From Lederbergia citrea (GTDB lineage Bacteria; Bacillota; Bacilli; Bacillales; Bacillaceae_C), in the NCBI RefSeq assembly GCF_018343525.1, contig NZ_JAGYPH010000002.1, forward strand, positions 620,001 through 684,000: 64,000 nucleotides of DNA. Reading direction: 5' to 3'. This document shows, one piece after another, positions 9,675 through 18,166 of this stretch (positions are counted from its first letter, which is position 1; every line of letters begins with the position of its first letter). The notes under the pieces were generated by a model, which did not search any database, had not been told where the DNA came from, and saw only the letters and a list, made by a program, of their open reading frames with translations. The position numbers were made by a program, and so were the translations under genes.

Positions 9675-10865
9675 TCATAAGACCAAATCCAGGAACTTCC
9701 CATATTCTTTCTCAAAGGAAAGCTTAATTGTTCCAATTGGACCGTTCCGTTGCTTCGCGAGAATGATTTCCACGATATTTTGCTCCTTGGTTTGCATGTG
9801 GTAGTAGTCGTCCCGATAAAGGAATGCAATTACATCTGCATCTTGTTCAATTTGTCCGCTTTCTCGTAAATCAGATAGCATCGGCCGTTTGTCTTCTCGG
9901 GTTTCCACACCGCGGCTTAGCTGAGAAAGTGCAATCACTACTATATTTAATTCCCTTGCCATCGTTTTTAACATTCGACTGATTTCACTAATTTCCATTT
10001 GTCGATTCCCCCTGTGCTTTTGATCGCCGGTGATTAGTTGTAAATAGTCAATGACGACAAGTATACTTTTCTCATTTCCATATTCCCTCCGCAGTTTCCT
10101 CATTTTTGACCAAATATAGAACATATCCATACCTGACTTGTCGAAAATATGAAGGCGCGCTTTGGACAACATTCCCATCGCATGCGAAAACTTCTTCCTG
10201 TCCTCATCCAAAAAGTTTCTTCGCGGATTTCTCATTTTCATAGAGCTTATATTCCCCATTACACTTGAAGCCCTTTTCAGCAGCTGCATTTTTGACATTT
10301 CCATTGAAAAAATAATAGAGATATCATGTTTTGCCGTTTGGAGGGCAATATTTAAAGCAAAAGCGGTTTTTCCGACGCTCGGTCTTGCTCCAACGACGAT
10401 GAGGTCGGACTTTTGAAAACCCCCTGTTAATCGGTCAAGGCTCCAGAAGCCAGAAGGAATTCCTGTGATCTCACCATGATCTTTTCCGGAATCTTCATAG
10501 AGATCTACTAAACTGGAGGAAATCTCACCAAGACCATCGTCATCCTGATCATCTTCTAGGTTCATCAAATCATGAATGCCTTCTTTTAATACGGTTGAAA
10601 AGTCTTGGTCATAGGTTTCGTTTTGAATCCTATTTGCAACCATCAAGGCTTTTCGCTTTTTGTAATATTCTTTAACGATATTTTGATAATAGCTAAAATT
10701 CTCAGCCGTTGGCACACTGCATGCAATGTCAGTTATATAACTGATGCCGCCAATATTCTCAAGATTATGTAGACCGATTTCTTCAACAACCGAAATAACG
10801 TCAATTGGTTTTTCCTGCTCATCAAGACGTTTCATTGCTTTTAAAATAAACTGCAGCCTTTTCAT
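9675..10865 (-). CDS. DnaB-like replicative helicase, phage type; N-terminus lost through an upstream in-frame stop
   Basis: A 396-residue product containing most of the DnaB N-terminal domain and the whole RecA-like helicase core: Walker A GARPSVGKTAFALN, Walker B ILVVIDYLQLI, the ALSQLSRGVETR block and the DLRESGQIEQDADV arginine-finger region. Phage-encoded DnaB homologs of this size unwind DNA at the fork. The translation begins at ATG 10865, directly after an in-frame TAA at 10866-10868. The missing first 36 residues are encoded just upstream in the same frame. Reinitiation at TAAATG could yield this shortened protein; otherwise the gene is dead. It is the distal gene of a three-gene replication module with the G39P-like loader and a replisome organizer. 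Confidence 0.85.
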   Translation of the reverse strand: MKRLQFILKAMKRLDEQEKPIDVISVVEEIGLHNLENIGGISYITDIACSVPTAENFSYYQNIVKEYYKKRKALMVANRIQNETYDQDFSTVLKEGIHDLMNLEDDQDDDGLGEISSSLVDLYEDSGKDHGEITGIPSGFWSLDRLTGGFQKSDLIVVGARPSVGKTAFALNIALQTAKHDISIIFSMEMSKMQLLKRASSVMGNISSMKMRNPRRNFLDEDRKKFSHAMGMLSKARLHIFDKSGMDMFYIWSKMRKLRREYGNEKSILVVIDYLQLITGDQKHRGNRQMEISEISRMLKTMARELNIVVIALSQLSRGVETREDKRPMLSDLRESGQIEQDADVIAFLYRDDYYHMQTKEQNIVEIILAKQRNGPIGTIKLSFEKEYGKFLDLVL

Positions 10866-10976
10866 TTACAGCTGTTCCGGAAGTAAGGTACATTCCTTCA
10901 AAAGCCTTTCATTTAGAAAAATAGAACCAATCAACGCTTCCTCTGCTTCCTGATTAAATAGCTTATTTTCTATCAT
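10866..10976 (-). pseudogene. First 36 codons of the DnaB-like helicase, separated by a TAA nonsense codon
   Basis: Reading minus from ATG 10976 gives a standard DnaB N-terminus (NQEAEEALIGSIFLNERLL) that runs in the same frame into the downstream helicase. It is stopped only by TAA at codon 37. In DnaB proteins this point is normally a Phe/Leu-Tyr pair, so a TAT to TAA change would explain it. The ATG overlaps the loader gene stop (ATGA), confirming 10976 as the original start. With the stop ignored, the intact protein would have been 433 residues, including the residue at the stop position. Confidence 0.85.
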
Positions 10977-11317
10977 TGAGCCTTACCCCGTTCGATGCCT
11001 AGTATTTCCCTCATCTTCCGGAGCTCAGCTTGTACAACCTCTTCCCTGGCTGGTTTCCGCCTATGTGTAACGATATACGTTGTTTCTTCTACATTTGGAA
11101 TAGCCCGTGCACACGTTTCTGGTTTTCGTACCAAATCAGAAATCTTTGGCGGATAGGGAGAGGCGGCCACATGTGTGATTAGGTTATTCTTTAGTTGATC
11201 AATGTGGTGTTCCTTTATTACCTGGTGCCATGAATCTACCTTTTTCTGATCGAAATCAAACTGTTCATAGTAGACAGTTATTAAAGCAAGTAGGGTAAAG
11301 GTTTCACGTTTAGTCAT
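10973..11317 (-). CDS. Phage helicase loader/inhibitor (G39P-like)
   Basis: A 114-residue protein starting MTKRETFTLLALITVYYEQF, with a KVDSWHQVIKEH helix and a DLVRKP segment, then a basic C-terminal half. This resembles the G39P family from SPP1-type phages, small proteins that bind the phage DnaB helicase and deliver it to the origin-bound organizer. Its position supports this: it overlaps the organizer gene by 8 bases and the helicase start by ATGA. Family assignment rests on the pattern and the neighbours, not on a search. Confidence 0.75.
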   Translation of the reverse strand: MTKRETFTLLALITVYYEQFDFDQKKVDSWHQVIKEHHIDQLKNNLITHVAASPYPPKISDLVRKPETCARAIPNVEETTYIVTHRRKPAREEVVQAELRKMREILGIERGKAQ

Positions 11318-12053
11318 CTAAATCAAAATCCTCCTCTCGCATCTGTTTTTTATCTGGTTTCTGGTTTAAATACGACTCAAACTTCGTTCCAAACAATGTC
11401 TCAGGGCGCAAATATTTATTCCAGTGCGCGTCTCTAAGCCACTCATCTGTCTTCAAGTCTATGACTTTTTCAAAATCAGCTAATGTAAAACCTTCCTTCC
11501 AGCGTGCACGGATTAAATCTCTCGTTTTCTTTGTGCTTGGTCTGTATGTGGCATTTGTTTTTTCATTCAAGTATTGAATCACTTCGGAAAAAGGGATATT
11601 ATCATTTTCTGTCGTAGTCTCTGTAGTAATCTCTGGTATTGGTGGTGCCAACTGTGACACTTGCTTGGGGCAATCTGGGTCATTGAAGCGGCCATTCTGG
11701 GTACCGGTCTGCTCATACGGAGTATCTCCTTCTAATTCAGCGAGCTTTACATAAGCGATGGTGTACCACTTTGTCTGATCCAACTTGGATTGATTAAAAT
11801 TGGCAGAGATAAGATAACCTTGCTTCTCCAATGATTTGATCGTTCTCTTAACCGTACTCTCCGACCAAAACGGAAGCTGCTTCTGCCAATCCTTATACGT
11901 GTTATAAATCCACTTCCGACCCCCTTTCACATGCGAACTCGTCTCGAGCCAATAATGAATTTGCTGCAGCATAACCGCCTCATTCACCCCCAGCTTTACT
12001 GCCAACGATGGAATAATCATCACTGGATATTCCTTGATCAATAACTTACTCAT
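11310..12053 (-). CDS. Phage replisome organizer / replication initiation protein
   Basis: A protein of about 247 residues beginning MSKLLIKEYPVMIIPSLA. The N-terminal part is a winged-helix replication-organizer domain (VNEAVMLQQIHYWLE, then FWSESTVKRTIKSLEKQGYL as the recognition region). A Pro/Thr/Glu-rich linker follows, and then a conserved phage C-terminal domain (EVIQYLNEKTNATYRPST ... WLRDAHWNKYLRPETLFG). Such proteins bind the phage origin and recruit loader and helicase. I choose ATG 12053, because AGGGGGCAGACGG precedes it; a longer frame to 12167 has no ribosome site. It heads the operon with the G39P-like loader and the broken DnaB-like helicase. Confidence 0.85.
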   Translation of the reverse strand: MSKLLIKEYPVMIIPSLAVKLGVNEAVMLQQIHYWLETSSHVKGGRKWIYNTYKDWQKQLPFWSESTVKRTIKSLEKQGYLISANFNQSKLDQTKWYTIAYVKLAELEGDTPYEQTGTQNGRFNDPDCPKQVSQLAPPIPEITTETTTENDNIPFSEVIQYLNEKTNATYRPSTKKTRDLIRARWKEGFTLADFEKVIDLKTDEWLRDAHWNKYLRPETLFGTKFESYLNQKPDKKQMREEDFDLDD

Positions 12054-12379
12054 CCGTCTGCCCCCTAGCTTAAGATTCTCGAAAACATTCGAACCGGCTG
12101 TTTTGTATCCATGCATTGGTTCACTGCTTTCACTATTGATATATTGGGAAGGGGCGGAAAAGGGCACCTTGGTAAGGAAAAATATTGGTTTGCATTTTTG
12201 TCGTCGTTTAAAAATCGATAAGGGGGCTGATTTTCTAATGTTTAAAACTTACTAGAACACGTTCAAAAGAAGTTTTTTGAAGCGAATTTGCCAGGAAATA
12301 TCATAAATCTTTTCTGCGATTTTTTAGTTCTATATATAGGGATATGATAAATGAAAAAGCAACTGAATATTGTGATGGC

Positions 12380-12515
12380 GGTTGGTTGTCACTCTTCTTT
12401 CCGTAAGGAAAGGAGGTAAAATCATGGAAACATTTCTTGCAATATTCGTGAAATTTTGAAGGGGATAGCGCAAAGTGGCTGCACATGTTTTTCGGATAAA
12501 CGTAATAGATCAAAA
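12380..12515 (+). pseudogene. Possible relic of a holin-like type I toxin gene
   Basis: A hairpin-forming leader (CTTTCCGTAAGGAAAG, about 12397-12412) overlaps a perfect ribosome site GGAAAGGAGG. ATG 12424 then begins METFLAIFVKF, followed by a stop after 11 codons. The leader layout and the METF start recall the small holin-like toxins of Bacillus, which normally run about 30 residues with one membrane helix; here the helix is missing or frameshifted. A 25/26-identical downstream segment occurs again at 39971-39996. This is inference from pattern only. Confidence 0.3.
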
Positions 12516-12516
12516 G

Positions 12517-12538
12517 AAAACCACCCCGAAGGGTGGTT
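12517..12538 (-). terminator. Terminator of the large subtilase gene
   Basis: Just after the stop of the minus-strand protease gene, AACCACCC-TTCG-GGGTGGTT (minus reading) forms a perfect UUCG hairpin followed by TTCTTTT. Confidence 0.8.
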
Positions 12539-12545
12539 ATGATTT

Positions 12546-15500
12546 CTATTTTCTTTTTTGACCCGAACGCTCTGATATTGGTCCGTTCCTATTTGTCTTT
12601 GTATCTCCGATAGCTTGAACTGTAACGGTGTAAGCTCCGGGAGTTTTCATCCTGGAAGCAAAGTTATATTTACGAACATTTGCAGCAACTCGCTGTGTAT
12701 GAAATAAAGAGTTACCCCGATATAATTTAAGTTCATATTTTGATGTATTGGCAACAGCACTCCATTTAATAACATCGCCGTCCCAAGTTGGTTTTGGAAC
12801 ACGATTTAGAGTAACTTTCTGATTAGAACGTATAGATATTGCTCCATTTCGATAGGTGATATTATCTCCGATAGCTTGAACAGTAACGGTGTAAGCTCCA
12901 GGAGTTTTCATCTTGGAAGCAAAGTTATATTGGCGAACATTTGCAGCCACTCGCTGCGTATGAACTAAAGAGTTACCCCGATATAATTTAAGTTCATACT
13001 TTGATGTATTGGCAACAGCACTCCATTTAATAACGTCGCCGTTCCAAGTCGGTTTTGAAACACGATTTAAAGTAACTTTCTGATTAGAACGTATAGATAC
13101 TGCTCCATTTCGATAGGTGATATTATCTCCGATAGATTGAACAGTAACGGTGTAAGCTCCAGGAGTTTTCATCTTGGCAGCAAAGTTATATTTGAGAACA
13201 TTTGCAGCCACTCGCTGCGTATGAACTAAAGAGTTACCCCGATATAATTTAAGTTCATATTTTGATGTATTGGCAACAGCACTCCATTTAATAATATCGC
13301 CGTTCCAAGTCGGTTTTTGAACTTTTGCCAGTGAGATTATTTTCCGATTAACATCAGAAGGGCTGGAAATGGCACCATCACGATAATTAGTCGTATCTCC
13401 AATAGCTTGAATGGTAACTGTATAGGCTCCAGGATTCGTCATAAGGGAAGTAAAGTCATACTGACGAACACTATTCGCAACCCTTTGTGTTTTGATTAAT
13501 GTCGTTCCTCTGAATAATTTGAGTTCAAACTGTGAAGCATTGGCCACTTCATTCCATTGAATCATATTGCCATTCCAAGTTGGTTTTTGAACTTTTGCCA
13601 GTGAGATTATTTTCCGATTAACATCAGAAGGGCTGGAAATGGCACCATCACGATAATTTGCCGAATCCCCAATAGCTTGAATGGTAACTGTATAGGCTCC
13701 GGGATTCGTCATAAGGGAAGTGAAGTCATACTGACGATCACTATTCGCAACCCTTTGTGTTTTGATTAATGTTGTTCCTCTGAATAACTTGAGTTCAAAC
13801 AGTGAAGCATTGGCCACTTCATTCCATTGAATCATATTGCCATTCCAGTTTGGTTTTTGGACTTTTGCCAGTGTAATTATTTTTTGATTAACATCAGAAG
13901 GGCTGGAAACGGCACCATCACGATAATTTGTCGAATCCCCAATCGCTTGAACAGAAACTGTATAGGCTCCGGGATTCGTCATAAGGGAAGTAAAGTCATA
14001 CTGACGCACACTGTTCGTAACTCTTTGTGTTTTGATTAATGTCGTTCCTCTGTGTAATTTGAGTTCATACTGTGAAGCATTGGCCACTTCATTCCATTGA
14101 ATCATATTGCCATTCCAGTTTGGTTTTTGGACTTTTGCCAGTGTAATTATTTTTTGATTAACATCAGAAGGGCTGGAAACGGCACCATCACGATAATTAG
14201 TCGTATCTCCAATAGCTTGAATGGTAACTGTATAGGCTCCGGGATTCGTCATAAGGGAAGCAAAGTCATACTGACGCACACTGTTCGCAACCCTTTGTGT
14301 TTTGATTAATGTCGTTCCTCTGTATAATTTGAGTTCATATTGTGAAACATTGGCCACATCATTCCATTGAATCATATTGCCATTCCAGTTTGGTTTTTGG
14401 ACTTTTGCCAGTGTAATTATTTTTTGATTAACATCAGAAGGGCTGGAAACGGCACCATCACGATAATTAGTCGAATCCCCAATAGCTTGAACGGTAACCG
14501 TATAGGCTCCGGGATTCGTCATAAGGGAAGTGAAGTCATACTGACGCACACTGTTCGCAACCCTTTGTGTTTTGATTAATGTCGTTCCTCTGTATAATTT
14601 GAGTTCATACTGTGAAGCATTGGCTACTCCATTCCATTGAATAACATTCCCATTCCAGATTGGTTTTTGGACTTGTGTAAGAAAAGGAATTGTTTTAATT
14701 CCAGTGACCATTACATCATCAATATAGAACCCCGAATAAGTATACGAATAGTCCGCATCTAAACCAAATCGAACCTTAAAGTTTGGTACGGCATAAGAAC
14801 TGTCTATATCTATCTTCTGGTTTTCCCAATCCTGATTGATTGCCCCATGATTACGATAGACAGAATCCCAGGTCCGACCGCCATCTTTACTTACTTCAAC
14901 AGTAATGAAATCCCAATATGTTTCTGTTTCCACAAATTGCATCCAGCTTAGAATAATAGGAGAAAGGACATCACTTAAATTAATGCTAGGTGAAGTAATA
15001 TAACTTTTTTCATTATTGTTATAGTTTCCGCTTAAATTAGTAGCCCAGACTTTGGTTCCCGAATAAGCCGAACCGGGACCTGAAGTAGGCGTTCCCCACT
15101 GCCATGATGAATTGACACCAGATACAGTAAAGCTCCCATTATTTCTTTCGAAGTTTTCAAAATAAACGATCCCTTTTCTATTCTCATTAGATGGCGGGGA
15201 AAGTTGTCCGTCCTGATAATTTGTATTATTCCCAATCGCTTGAACCGTTACGAAATATATACCATGGCTTGTCATTTTGGACGCTAAGTTAACTTGGCGA
15301 ACACTGGAGCTAACCCGCTGGGTATGAACCGTTGTTGATCCTTTATATAAGTTGAGTTCATACTGTGAAGCGTTTGGAACACCTGTCCATTGAATAGTAT
15401 CACCGTTCCAAGTCGGCTTTTGAACTTGACCCAGTGTCGGTAAATTTGGTCTCATCCAGGAAAAATTCAACCTGGGTGTTGTTATGTTGTTTGCCGAATC

Positions 15501-16814
15501 TCTTACATTTACTCCATTTTGCTTCATATATGAAACAATTTGATCTACTGTGGAGCTTGGGTATTTTTGCTTTACAAGTGTAAAACCGCCTGCTACCTGT
15601 GGTGTAGCCATGGACGTACCAGACATAGAACCATATCTGCCGCCAGGTAAAGAGGAATACACGGGATAACCTGGCGCTAATAAATCTAGGAAACTGGCAC
15701 TATTTGAAAAATAGGCCACATTATCACTATTATTAGTAGCTCCAACACTGATCACAGAAGAGATACATGCCGGAGCACTAATTGAACTTTTATAGGAATC
15801 ATTTCCCGATGCTGCAATTGTAGCAATACCTGCACTTTTTAGGTTATCTACAATACTTTTTATACTAGAGTATGAATAATCACAAGCAGAAAAAAAACTT
15901 CCTCCACCTAAGCTTAAATTAATCGCGGAAATATCATATTGGTCTCTTAATAAATAAACTTGTTCTAACCCATTTAATAAATCTGAAAAAGTACCGCTAC
16001 CACTATCCGCTAATACTTTAATAGCAATAATTTTGGCGTTCTTTGCAACTCCTGAAAACAGTGATCCATTACCAGTCGCTATTCCTGCCACATGTGTTCC
16101 ATGCCCATCCGTATCAACTGCTGCACCTGACCCGGTTGATTCTGAGTATCCTGAACAAAGCCATCTAGAACTAAAACATGCCTCATAGACGACCTTATTT
16201 TGTAAAAAGGGGTGGCTTTTATCTACACCTGTATCAAGGATGGCAACTGTCTTTCCTTGGCCGGTAAATCCTGACGACCATGCTTTTTCTGTATCCATGA
16301 CACTGTTTGTTTGATATAGTTGCGGGCTCAATTCATTTACATCTTTATTAGCCTCTTCATTTATATTACTCTTTGATATGATCTTATCTTCGATAATATT
16401 TTTTACTTTTTTGTTTTCCTTTAATGCCTTAAGCCCTTCAGAGTCCACTTCTAATGCCATATATGGAATTGTTTTGAAATTGGAAATGTTTTTAGCGGCA
16501 TTTGAGCCTTTTTTATGCAAACCTTCTATAATAGTTTCTTGTGCTTTTTTTATCTTGTTTTTTTGTGAATTTTTTTGGCTTTTTGATATTAGGCCTTCTG
16601 GAGTAAATTGTTCATCTATTTGAACTATTACTCTAACAGTTCTACTTTTACTTTTAGCTAATTTTTGTTCTAAATTATCTTGTAGTTTTAAAGGCTTACT
16701 AGCCTCTTCCTTACTATTATCATTAATACTAGCTTGTACATTGATTTGCATTTCAAGTAATAATAAGCAAAGTATAAAGACAAAAATAAAAAGTTTTTTG
16801 ATATTTTTTTGCAT
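12546..16814 (-). CDS. Large secreted subtilisin-like protease with nine FnIII-like repeats
   Basis: A 1422-residue exported S8 protease. The order is: signal peptide (LFIFVFILCLLLLEMQINVQA), an I9-like prodomain to about 170, then the catalytic domain with Asp194 (AILDTGVD), His238 (DGHGTHVAG), oxyanion Asn338 (ASGND) and Ser401 (SGTSMATPQVAGG), so all catalytic residues are present. After about residue 460 comes one FnIII-like repeat. A roughly 160-residue jelly-roll, MAM-like or immune-inhibitor-like domain follows (FENFERNNGSF ... YSGFYIDDVMVTG). Eight more repeats of 86-90 residues complete the protein (consensus VQKPxWNGxxIQW ... YELKLYRG ... PGAYTVTVQAIGD). There is no LPXTG motif, so it is probably released or held non-covalently. 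AGAAAGGAAAT precedes ATG 16814. Likely role: extracellular protein degradation. Confidence 0.92.
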   Translation of the reverse strand: MQKNIKKLFIFVFILCLLLLEMQINVQASINDNSKEEASKPLKLQDNLEQKLAKSKSRTVRVIVQIDEQFTPEGLISKSQKNSQKNKIKKAQETIIEGLHKKGSNAAKNISNFKTIPYMALEVDSEGLKALKENKKVKNIIEDKIISKSNINEEANKDVNELSPQLYQTNSVMDTEKAWSSGFTGQGKTVAILDTGVDKSHPFLQNKVVYEACFSSRWLCSGYSESTGSGAAVDTDGHGTHVAGIATGNGSLFSGVAKNAKIIAIKVLADSGSGTFSDLLNGLEQVYLLRDQYDISAINLSLGGGSFFSACDYSYSSIKSIVDNLKSAGIATIAASGNDSYKSSISAPACISSVISVGATNNSDNVAYFSNSASFLDLLAPGYPVYSSLPGGRYGSMSGTSMATPQVAGGFTLVKQKYPSSTVDQIVSYMKQNGVNVRDSANNITTPRLNFSWMRPNLPTLGQVQKPTWNGDTIQWTGVPNASQYELNLYKGSTTVHTQRVSSSVRQVNLASKMTSHGIYFVTVQAIGNNTNYQDGQLSPPSNENRKGIVYFENFERNNGSFTVSGVNSSWQWGTPTSGPGSAYSGTKVWATNLSGNYNNNEKSYITSPSINLSDVLSPIILSWMQFVETETYWDFITVEVSKDGGRTWDSVYRNHGAINQDWENQKIDIDSSYAVPNFKVRFGLDADYSYTYSGFYIDDVMVTGIKTIPFLTQVQKPIWNGNVIQWNGVANASQYELKLYRGTTLIKTQRVANSVRQYDFTSLMTNPGAYTVTVQAIGDSTNYRDGAVSSPSDVNQKIITLAKVQKPNWNGNMIQWNDVANVSQYELKLYRGTTLIKTQRVANSVRQYDFASLMTNPGAYTVTIQAIGDTTNYRDGAVSSPSDVNQKIITLAKVQKPNWNGNMIQWNEVANASQYELKLHRGTTLIKTQRVTNSVRQYDFTSLMTNPGAYTVSVQAIGDSTNYRDGAVSSPSDVNQKIITLAKVQKPNWNGNMIQWNEVANASLFELKLFRGTTLIKTQRVANSDRQYDFTSLMTNPGAYTVTIQAIGDSANYRDGAISSPSDVNRKIISLAKVQKPTWNGNMIQWNEVANASQFELKLFRGTTLIKTQRVANSVRQYDFTSLMTNPGAYTVTIQAIGDTTNYRDGAISSPSDVNRKIISLAKVQKPTWNGDIIKWSAVANTSKYELKLYRGNSLVHTQRVAANVLKYNFAAKMKTPGAYTVTVQSIGDNITYRNGAVSIRSNQKVTLNRVSKPTWNGDVIKWSAVANTSKYELKLYRGNSLVHTQRVAANVRQYNFASKMKTPGAYTVTVQAIGDNITYRNGAISIRSNQKVTLNRVPKPTWDGDVIKWSAVANTSKYELKLYRGNSLFHTQRVAANVRKYNFASRMKTPGAYTVTVQAIGDTKTNRNGPISERSGQKRK
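12555..14670 (-). repeat. Eight tandem 258-270 bp repeats encoding FnIII-like modules
   Basis: The 3' half of the large subtilase gene is eight direct repeats. Five are about 270 bp (VQKP-N/T-WNG type), and the last three are 258 bp (KPTWNGDVIKWSAVANTSKYEL type). Within each subtype the DNA is nearly identical between copies, so much so that even the antisense strand carries repeated 70-codon open frames at 270-bp intervals. This points to recent unequal recombination or gene conversion. A ninth, more divergent copy lies before the jelly-roll domain (about 15170-15430). Confidence 0.9.
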
Positions 16815-17348
16815 TCTAAATTTCCTTTCTCTTATTTACTATTAAAAATAAAAAAGTATTATTTCTAAGTCACTAGATTCTGGTGATGACAATTTTGCCC
16901 TATTCTAATTTCACCTCTGGATCTTAGGGAGCTTTTAAGCTCTCATCCATGGATAGGAGCTTTTGTTCATAATTATCGCTTTGAACTAAGTTGCCTGATA
17001 ATAGCTAATCACTGAAAATATTAATGCAATTATAATAACCATTTTAATAGAATCGCTTACCCAGTTCTTTGTCAATCTCTTCAACTAGTTTATTTACCCT
17101 ACTCATAAACATTCCCTTCGCTACTTGGTGACTCAGTATCAACGCCCTTCACCTTTAAACTTGTAGATTTTAAACTAAGACTTTTGATGGTCTATCTCGT
17201 TATTAATTCATGACTATTATACTAGATTTTGAATGGGGGATTTGTCACAATTTGTAGTGGTGTAAAATTTAAAAGAAACCTTGTTTAAGGTAACTTAGAA
17301 GTGTGGTCTCTGATTCCAAATACCTTGTGACTTGTACTCCTGTCTTCG
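16815..17348. other. Non-coding upstream region of the large subtilase, with a possible 20-codon minus-strand ORF
   Basis: A hairpin with arms AAGCTC (16937-16942) and GAGCTT (16957-16962) around ATCCATGGAT is followed by TTTTGTTC on plus and could terminate plus-strand transcripts. On the minus strand, 17106-17044 reads MSRVNKLVEEIDKELGKRFY after a fair ribosome site (GAAGGGAATG). In a shifted frame downstream, a short hydrophobic peptide (MVIIIALIFSVISYYQAT) is encoded. The two could be one frameshifted small membrane-protein gene. I see nothing else convincing. Confidence 0.3.
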
Positions 17349-17361
17349 GTGTCTGACCCCC
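17349..17361 (+). repeat. Dispersed GTGTCTGACCCCC motif (REP-like)
   Basis: The 13-base motif GTGTCTGACCCCC is identical to the one at 41896-41908. It is the reverse complement of those at 42590-42602 and 43468-43480, which flank a RAYT transposase gene and its relic. Here it stands alone in non-coding DNA. Confidence 0.6.
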
Positions 17362-17376
17362 ATCGCGCAATCGCGG

Positions 17377-17419
17377 AAAAATCGCTCAAAGCTAATTGGC
17401 TTCGAGCGATTTTTAAGGA
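17377..17419. terminator. Terminator-like hairpin
   Basis: AAAAATCGCTC (17377-17387) pairs with GAGCGATTTTT (17404-17414), flanked by A and T runs, so it could act in both directions. It sits in a gene-poor stretch just after the REP-like motif. Confidence 0.65.
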
Positions 17420-17597
17420 ACATGTTAACACAATGTGTAAACGCGTAAAATAGCCATCTACAAAAGGCTTCTATGTGGATGACCTTAATGCTAATTTTTA
17501 GAAAGGCAAAAGAAGGAAGAACAATATAATGCTAAACTCAGGTAATCTTATCACTCAAAGAGAAACTCCACATAAGAATTTTTAAAAATAGATAACT

Positions 17598-17632
17598 GGA
17601 CGTTGATTTTATTTAAAATCGCGTCCTTTTTT
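17598..17632 (+). terminator. Terminator-like hairpin with T run
   Basis: GGACG-ATTTT pairs with AAAAT-CGTCC, followed by TTTTTT. No clear gene precedes it on the plus strand, suggesting either a small RNA or a lost gene upstream. Confidence 0.65.
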
Positions 17633-17678
17633 GCGTACACAAAAACATAGCTGAGAAGTTTATCTTCTGAGGATACTA

Positions 17679-17792
17679 ATGAATAACGATAAAAGAATCA
17701 ATCAAATTCAAAAAAACTTTACTGGGAAATATGGTGTATCTACCTTGCGGTCATTGCATTTAATGAACGATGAAAGAGTGGAAACAAAGTAA
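17679..17792 (+). CDS. Possible 37-residue peptide, unrecognised
   Basis: ATG 17679 follows GAGGATACTA at good spacing and opens 37 codons beginning MNNDKRINQIQKNF and ending NDERVETK. The peptide is charged, with no membrane segment. It lies alone between a terminator and the dndB-like operon promoter. The 300 bases after it (to 18100) show no further frame. It could be a genuine small gene or the start of a decayed longer one; I recognise no family. Confidence 0.3.
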   Translation: MNNDKRINQIQKNFTGKYGVSTLRSLHLMNDERVETK

Positions 17793-18111
17793 CAGATTCT
17801 TATCGGGGAAATTCGAGTAAGAATATCGAATTTAACAGCGACAACCTGTTGTAATGATAGGAATTTTACAAAGTAATAAGGTATGTGCCGATGAGAAGGA
17901 ACGTAAAGATCCTTGCATCAAACTTCCTGTGACTTGATTTTGGTATTTTTAAGATTTTAAGACAGTTTTATTATGAGAGACCAGCTAGGATTTTATATTT
18001 TAACAAAATATTTTATTATAGCAGTTTAGTAGAATAGGTCAAGGTTTAAGAACAAAAGGGAATAACGAATATAAAAGATAATCATAATTGAAAAAACAAT
18101 TTCAAAATAGT

Positions 18112-18139
18112 TAGACAAATAAAATAATTTAGGTATAAT
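18112..18139 (+). promoter_or_regulatory. Sigma-A type promoter of the DndB-like operon
   Basis: TAGACA (18112-18117), a 16-base spacer and TATAAT (18134-18139). The ribosome site GGGAGGTGG begins about ten bases downstream, so the leader is very short. Confidence 0.75.
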
Positions 18140-18166
18140 TGGGTCAAAGGGAGGTGGTCATAAGTC

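Noticed and set aside
12301..12513. 70-codon minus-strand ORF
   Set aside because: It runs antisense through the hairpin leader of the possible toxin relic, has no ribosome site and looks like no protein family.
13827..14579. Three nearly identical 70-codon plus-strand ORFs
   Set aside because: They are antisense shadows of the 270-bp protease repeats; their likeness to each other only reflects the repeats.
12546..14670. Regular repeats as a CRISPR array
   Set aside because: Units are 258-270 bp, directly adjacent and coding; there are no short repeats with unique spacers and no cas genes.
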